From Xylanivirga thermophila (GTDB lineage Bacteria; Bacillota; Clostridia; Caldicoprobacterales; Xylanivirgaceae), in NCBI RefSeq assembly GCF_004138105.1, contig NZ_RXHQ01000024.1, forward strand, positions 1 through 42,634: DNA of 42,634 nucleotides, given 5' to 3'. The position numbers and the translations under genes are program-made. The first letter of the stretch is position 1, and each line of letters begins with the position of its first letter. Of the stretch, positions 38,587 to 42,634 are shown in pieces. Below the pieces are notes generated by a model that saw only the letters and a list, made by a program, of their open reading frames with translations, was not told the DNA's origin and did no database searches.

Positions 38587-39591
38587 ATGGCGACCACGGT
38601 AAATAATGCATTTGAAGAGTTTATTCGGGATAAGGTCAACTTGGATTCAGACAAAACCAAAACTGCAAGAAAAAGCAGGGATAATCTTATAGATAATATA
38701 CATAGTTTGGGTTCTAATGAAGATTTTTTCAATTTATATCATGACATTGATATTGCATTTGGTTCATTTGCTAGAAAAACAAAAATTAGACCTTTAGATG
38801 ACATTGATATTATGATTGGAATAAAAGGTGATGGCAGTACTTATGATGATTTTGGAAATGTGATTAAAATTTATGTGAATGATGATAATTCTCCCCAAAA
38901 GAGTTGTTGCAATGAAAATACTAATGTACTAAATTCAACAAAAGTCATTAATAAATTTATTAAAGAACTTAAAAATTTAAGCGATTATAAAAAAGCAGAA
39001 ACCCATAAGAGCGGTGCAGCAGCCACTCTTCAATTAAAATCTTATGAATGGAATTTTGATATTGTACCATGTTTTATAACAACTGTAGAATCCAATGGAC
39101 GAAATTATTACATAATACCAGATGGAAAAGGAAACTGGCAAAAAACAGACCCACGTAAAGATAAAGATAAAGTATCTACTTTGAATCAAAAACATAATGG
39201 TTTAATGTTGGAAACTATAAGATTGGTAAAGTATTGGAATAGAAGACCTACAATGCCATTGATGCCATCATATGTATTAGAATGCTTATTATTACAATAT
39301 TTTGAGAGTGTGGATAGCGTAAGTAAATTTATTGATTTAAGATTTAGAGACATCTTATTATATATAAAAGATAACATTTGGTATTCTATTGATGACCCAA
39401 AAGAAATTCAAGGAGATTTAAACACTCTTACTTATGATGAAAAATTGAAAATTTCAAACAAAGCAAAAAGTGATTATGACAAGGCGAATGAAGCAATTGC
39501 AGCAGAAACAAATGAAAAGAATCACAAGAAAGCCATAAAAAAGTGGGCAGAAATATTTGGAGACGAATTTCCAGATTATAGTGAGGATTAA
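38587..39591 (+). CDS. Second CD-NTase (SMODS-type nucleotidyltransferase)
   Basis: This 334-residue protein has AFGSFARKTKIRPLDDIDIM with GS at 59-60 and the acidic pair Asp72/Asp74, a third Asp158 in WNFDIVPCF, and the helix after it (LNQKHNGLMLETIRLVKYW) that is common in the family. It uses a DxD site, unlike the ExD of the first enzyme, so the two are not recent duplicates. ATG 38587 has AGAGGTG upstream. A longer frame from 38545 lacks a site. A TATAAT at 38531-38536 in the 180-bp gap may be its own promoter. The adjacent effector reading frame is broken, so the module may no longer act alone. Confidence 0.8.
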   Translation: MATTVNNAFEEFIRDKVNLDSDKTKTARKSRDNLIDNIHSLGSNEDFFNLYHDIDIAFGSFARKTKIRPLDDIDIMIGIKGDGSTYDDFGNVIKIYVNDDNSPQKSCCNENTNVLNSTKVINKFIKELKNLSDYKKAETHKSGAAATLQLKSYEWNFDIVPCFITTVESNGRNYYIIPDGKGNWQKTDPRKDKDKVSTLNQKHNGLMLETIRLVKYWNRRPTMPLMPSYVLECLLLQYFESVDSVSKFIDLRFRDILLYIKDNIWYSIDDPKEIQGDLNTLTYDEKLKISNKAKSDYDKANEAIAAETNEKNHKKAIKKWAEIFGDEFPDYSED

Positions 39592-39597
39592 ATAGGT

Positions 39598-39837
39598 ATG
39601 GATAATAATAATGATATTAATATAAGACAAAACATAAAAGAATTTCTATTGTATTTGTCTGCTAAAAAAATATAAGGACACTTAATATTATGTTTCATGT
39701 ATTTATTAGGATTGAGCAATGCAATTCAAAGTAATAATATAGTTTTTTCAATTGGAAGTTCATATGACAAAAATCTGACTGATAACTTGATATATACAGA
39801 TTTTAAAAGTGAATCTCTAGAGACAGAATTATCATAA
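39598..39837 (+). pseudogene. Decayed effector after the second CD-NTase
   Basis: Seven bases after the CD-NTase stop an ATG frame reads MDNNNDINIRQNIKEFLLYL and ends in TAA at 39673-39675. The same frame then reopens (GHLILCFMYLLGLSNAIQ, hydrophobic) to 39837. The N terminus resembles the start of the S-4TM protein at 37468 (NDI-KQNEEEFLLYF), and a membrane segment follows at the expected place. The remainder is lost, and 39838-40049 shows no gene. This looks like a membrane effector that has been truncated. Confidence 0.6.
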
Positions 39838-40049
39838 ATTTTATAATATATTTGTTATGTCGAACTAGTTAGATGTCTCATAAGAAAGGTCTATCAGGGA
39901 ATTTTATAGGGAATTAGTGGAGGAAAAAGACAGCAGATATTTTTGAAAAGAATTAGACGATATTGGTAAGTCATTTTACGATATCCTTTAGTGATGATAC
40001 AAGGGAATAAAGGTTTGCAGGTGAAAAATATTATGGAGGATGTAAAGAT

Positions 40050-40454
40050 TTAGAGGTCAATTGTAACTGATTCATTATCTAAACAAGATTTTAACATCTT
40101 TATATAGCCATACAGCATTTTTATTACTTCAAGGAATTTCTCATCTAAAATTTTGTATTGTTCTTCACTTATATAGTTGTTCTGATATGCGGTAAGTAAA
40201 TGGTTTCTCGTTTCGCCACAACTGCCAAGAGCAGCGTTGGCATGGAATAATTCCCGCTTTATAAACAGTTGGGTATTTCCTTCGGCTATGTTTGCGGAAA
40301 TACTTCGACTGCTTCTAATGATTTGGTCAGTAAGCCGATACTGCTCATGGCTTGGAAATGCTTTAACCAATGCTTCTATTTCTTGTTCAAGAGCATTCGC
40401 CTTCTGCCAAACTTTAAGCGTCCTAAAATCCTTTATTACTAAACTTTTACTCAT
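40050..40454 (-). CDS. Four-helix-bundle protein (23S rRNA intervening-sequence protein family)
   Basis: This 134-residue protein has the family pattern: DFRTLKVWQKANALEQEI, then FPSHEQYRLTDQIIRSSRSISANIAEG, then LFHANAALGSCGETRNHL and a final amphipathic helix. Members were first found in 23S rRNA intervening sequences and form pentamers of four-helix bundles. Their role is not settled. No rRNA is near. The start at 40454 is chosen because AAAGGATG on the minus strand is well spaced from it. The ATG at 40463 is part of that site. It lies on the minus strand between two plus-strand gene groups. Confidence 0.85.
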   Translation of the reverse strand: MSKSLVIKDFRTLKVWQKANALEQEIEALVKAFPSHEQYRLTDQIIRSSRSISANIAEGNTQLFIKRELFHANAALGSCGETRNHLLTAYQNNYISEEQYKILDEKFLEVIKMLYGYIKMLKSCLDNESVTIDL

Positions 40455-40745
40455 AAAATTCATCCTTTCAAATAATAGATTTTTCCAAATTATACGGAGT
40501 GTTAGGCGAAAGTCAAATTTTAATGCTAGAATTTTTGTAAAGTAATCCTTGAAAGGTAAAAGGGTTAAGGGGCTATATAATACATTATTAATCCTTAGCC
40601 TATGTACCTTTTGCCTAATACCTAAACTAGTTTTTGTCGCATTAAAATCTATATGAATGCAGTAGTTTCAGGAGGTTAAGGGAATTTACTAAATACATAA
40701 TTATATAAGAAAGAGTGAGAATAAACAGGAAGGGTGATGAAAACA

Positions 40746-41204
40746 ATGAACTGCACAGAATTGGCTTTGAAAGAATTTCTGGTCAGAGCAAAGATAAATA
40801 CATATGCTGGAGATGGGATTCTTTCTACGTCTTCAAGGCCGAACTCAAAGGATTTACACTATAGTGAAGGGGATTTACTATACATAGACTCTTACTTCGG
40901 GAGTGCTGATTTCATTGGCGAAGAAGTGGTATTTGAAAATCAAAAGCCCATATGGGGAATGAATTACTATGGGAAGATGCTCGTTGACGAAATTCCATCA
41001 GGATTCAGTAAATGCTTGAAAAGTGCATTAAAGGCAGTTCCTGTTGAAAAACCATTCAGAGGACCTGCTTTATTTGAACAGGATGGGTTTGTTTATAAAT
41101 GTTCATGGCAGGGAGATATCTCTGAGTTTAATGGGAATGAGGCAATATACTTTGATGGTATTGAAATATATAGATTGTCTTTTCATGGCGGATATATAAA
41201 ATAG
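40746..41204 (+). CDS. DUF5680-type protein
   Basis: This 152-residue protein has the pattern HYSEGDLLYIDSYFGSADFIGEE and PIWGMNYYGKML, then a GPALFEQDGFVYKC segment and a C-terminal FDGIEIYRLSFHGGYIK. This matches the DUF5680 domain, which also occurs attached to helix-turn-helix regulators. No DNA-binding part is present here. Its function is unknown. ATG 40746 is chosen because GGGTGAT lies 7 bp upstream, the same arrangement as at other genes here. ATG 40737 is possible. The 290 bp before it (40455-40745) hold nothing I can name. Confidence 0.7.
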   Translation: MNCTELALKEFLVRAKINTYAGDGILSTSSRPNSKDLHYSEGDLLYIDSYFGSADFIGEEVVFENQKPIWGMNYYGKMLVDEIPSGFSKCLKSALKAVPVEKPFRGPALFEQDGFVYKCSWQGDISEFNGNEAIYFDGIEIYRLSFHGGYIK

Positions 41205-41265
41205 TATTAAATATTTTACACACATCGTTAACACAAATTTTTTATGGAGGCATTATTCAAAACCG

Positions 41266-42102
41266 ATGCTTGAGATAATAAGTTGCAGCAGAAGAACGGA
41301 TATTCCTGCGTTTTATTATGATTGGCTTCAGGAAAGTTTGAAAAATAAATATGTAATGGTAAAAAATCCTTACAATAAGTCAACATACATGGTGGACCTG
41401 TCTCCTGAAAGGGTGCATTCCATATGCCTGTGGTCAAAGTCGTTTGCCAATGTACTTAAGAACCCTGGATATTTGTCGCTGTATAATCTGTACTTTCAGT
41501 TTACAATCACAGGGTATTCTAGGTTTCTGGAGCCAAATGTTGTTGATACAAATGTAGCACTAAGACAGATGGAGCAACTGGCTCGAAGGTACTCACCGCA
41601 GCAAATAAACTGGAGATTTGACCCTATTATTCTTAGTATCAGGGGAGAGAAGGAACCGACACCAGATAACTTTGAAAGAGCAAGGCTGAAGGTGTTTGAG
41701 GCTTTATGCAGGGATATTTCTTCCTTTGGAGTTAATCGCTGTACCATCAGTTTCCTTTGCCTATATAAAAAAGTAGAACAAAGAATGAAAGAATCGAAGT
41801 TTGCCTGTTTACTTCCTTCACAGCAACAACAGATTGAATTAGTAAGCCAATTAGTGGAGATTGCAGACAAATACGGGGTCACAATTTATACATGCAGCAG
41901 CCCCATCATTGAAGGAGTACCTGGGGTGAAGAAGGGGCATTGTATAGACGGGGCCTACCTTGAAGCATTGTTCGGTAAAAGAGCATCCCATGCAAAAGAT
42001 GCAGGGCAAAGAAAAGAATGCGGATGTACCAGGTCAAAAGATATTGGAGCATATAGTGGGCAGAGTTGCGGGCATGGTTGCCTTTATTGCTATGCTGGAT
42101 AA
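41266..42102 (+). CDS. DUF1848 family protein with C-terminal Cys cluster
   Basis: This 278-residue protein begins ISCSRRTDIPAFYYDWL, contains YNLYFQFTITGYSRFLEPNV and NWRFDPIILS, and ends with CGC (Cys252, 254) and CGHGCLYCYAG (Cys268, 272, 275). The last has the CX3CX2C spacing of radical-SAM clusters, but at the C terminus. The fold looks like a TIM-barrel protein that may bind an iron-sulfur cluster. The role is unknown. The only site upstream (TGGAGG) is 15 bp away, so translation may be weak or the start different, but no other in-frame start was found. Confidence 0.75.
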   Translation: MLEIISCSRRTDIPAFYYDWLQESLKNKYVMVKNPYNKSTYMVDLSPERVHSICLWSKSFANVLKNPGYLSLYNLYFQFTITGYSRFLEPNVVDTNVALRQMEQLARRYSPQQINWRFDPIILSIRGEKEPTPDNFERARLKVFEALCRDISSFGVNRCTISFLCLYKKVEQRMKESKFACLLPSQQQQIELVSQLVEIADKYGVTIYTCSSPIIEGVPGVKKGHCIDGAYLEALFGKRASHAKDAGQRKECGCTRSKDIGAYSGQSCGHGCLYCYAG

Positions 42103-42133
42103 TTGAATATATCACTATTATGGGAGAATATTT

Positions 42134-42529
42134 ATGTTTATAGAGAATAACCCTGAGAATAAAGTCTATAGAGATTTAATTGATTTGGCTTTTGATATCT
42201 GTGATGAATTCATTTTAGTAGTAAGACGTGATATAGATATATCAGACAATATAGATAGTGTTCTCGAAAAATTAAAGCCATTTTTAAAAGAAGTAAAAGA
42301 ACAGTTCGAATGGCCTGGAACAATAACTTTATGTGAACAACCAGCATTAGTATACTATTACAATACTGATAACAACGCTAAAAAAATACTAAAGCAAGCA
42401 TCAAATTCCTTGCATGAGTGGCTTCAACCCAACCTACCGGAGGATTTATGCTTTATAAAAAATTCTAAGCCGTGGTTAATAAATACTTCACATGAAAGGT
42501 TAAGTTATATTTCTAAATTGCAATATTAA
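42134..42529 (+). CDS. Hypothetical protein
   Basis: This 131-residue acidic protein has no signal or membrane segment. Its visible segments are IDLAFDICDEFILVVRRDID, a helical LEKLKPFLKEVKEQFEWPGT and a C-terminal KPWLINTSHERLSYI. GGGAG precedes the ATG and it follows the DUF1848 gene by 31 bp, so the two may be co-transcribed. I do not recognise the family. Confidence 0.6.
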   Translation: MFIENNPENKVYRDLIDLAFDICDEFILVVRRDIDISDNIDSVLEKLKPFLKEVKEQFEWPGTITLCEQPALVYYYNTDNNAKKILKQASNSLHEWLQPNLPEDLCFIKNSKPWLINTSHERLSYISKLQY

Positions 42530-42576
42530 ATGCAACACTTTTTGAGAAAATCATACTTATCCATTTACTTCCTCTT

Positions 42577-42634
42577 GTCAAGGGGAGGGTGGAGATTTTC
42601 GAGTGTATACGAGAAAATACTACCCAACCTTGAC
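42577..42634. repeat. Imperfect inverted repeat at the window edge
   Basis: GTCAAGG (42577-42583) pairs with CCTTGAC (42628-42634), with further matches inside (GGGT/ACCC and ATTTTCG/CGAGAAAAT). It ends exactly at the window end, so its true extent is unknown. It could be the end of a mobile element or a terminator-like hairpin. Confidence 0.4.

Noticed and set aside
39838-40049. Transposase remnant
   Set aside because: Short open stretches are present but no motif of any transposase family can be recognised.

Overview
The window is AT-rich DNA from a low-GC Gram-positive anaerobe, most likely a plant-polysaccharide-fermenting member of the Clostridia. The evidence is the strong Shine-Dalgarno sites, the frequent TTG/GTG starts, the lipoprotein-type binding proteins, a GH120 xylosidase whose length and catalytic-residue numbering match Thermoanaerobacterium XylC, and GH130/epimerase/LacI clusters like the mannan-utilisation locus of Roseburia. 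The species cannot be named from this sequence alone.

The first 31 kb is a sugar-uptake and glycosidase island. At 144-8333 an operon encodes a CUT1 sugar ABC transporter without its ATPase, a GH130 mannoside phosphorylase, a CE7 deacetylase, a cellobiose/mannobiose 2-epimerase, a GH130_1 mannosylglucose phosphorylase and the wreck of a GH1 glucosidase. Together these would import acetylated beta-mannooligosaccharides, remove acetyl groups, epimerise the reducing-end mannose and phosphorolyse the products to mannose-1-phosphate and glucose. At 8441-9692 a LacI regulator is driven by a consensus promoter, and a mirror-image promoter faces it across one operator. A VOC-fold gene follows. At 10442-20397 comes a complete five-gene oligopeptide/oligosaccharide ABC transporter, a GH3 glucosidase and a second, closely related LacI. 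Three promoters in this part have near-perfect -35/-10 boxes followed at once by AACGTT-centred operators, so one LacI-type regulon probably covers both operons.

The minus-strand pair GH42-GH2 (20462-24785) is divergent from an AraC regulator and an EamA exporter. Next come a glycine betaine/proline-type ABC transporter whose binding protein and permease are fused (26835-30077), then an AraC regulator divergent from a GH120 beta-xylosidase (30245-33035).

From about 33.1 kb the character changes. There is a truncated GNAT gene, a small membrane protein, a P-loop kinase gene frameshifted by a 67-bp insertion, and a 0.86-kb non-coding tract built from at least 15 copies of a 16-20 bp element in both orientations. 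After this lies a defence-type island: a Cys-rich small protein, a cGAS/DncV-like nucleotidyltransferase with an S-4TM membrane effector, and a second nucleotidyltransferase followed by a decayed effector. The right end carries a four-helix-bundle (23S IVP-type) protein, a DUF5680 protein, a DUF1848 protein with a C-terminal cysteine cluster, and an unrecognised gene.

I saw no rRNA, tRNA, CRISPR array or intact transposase gene. The strongest candidates for something undescribed are the mirrored repeat arrays at 34854-35710 beside the paired CD-NTase modules, and the face-to-face LacI-controlled promoters at 8441-8532.
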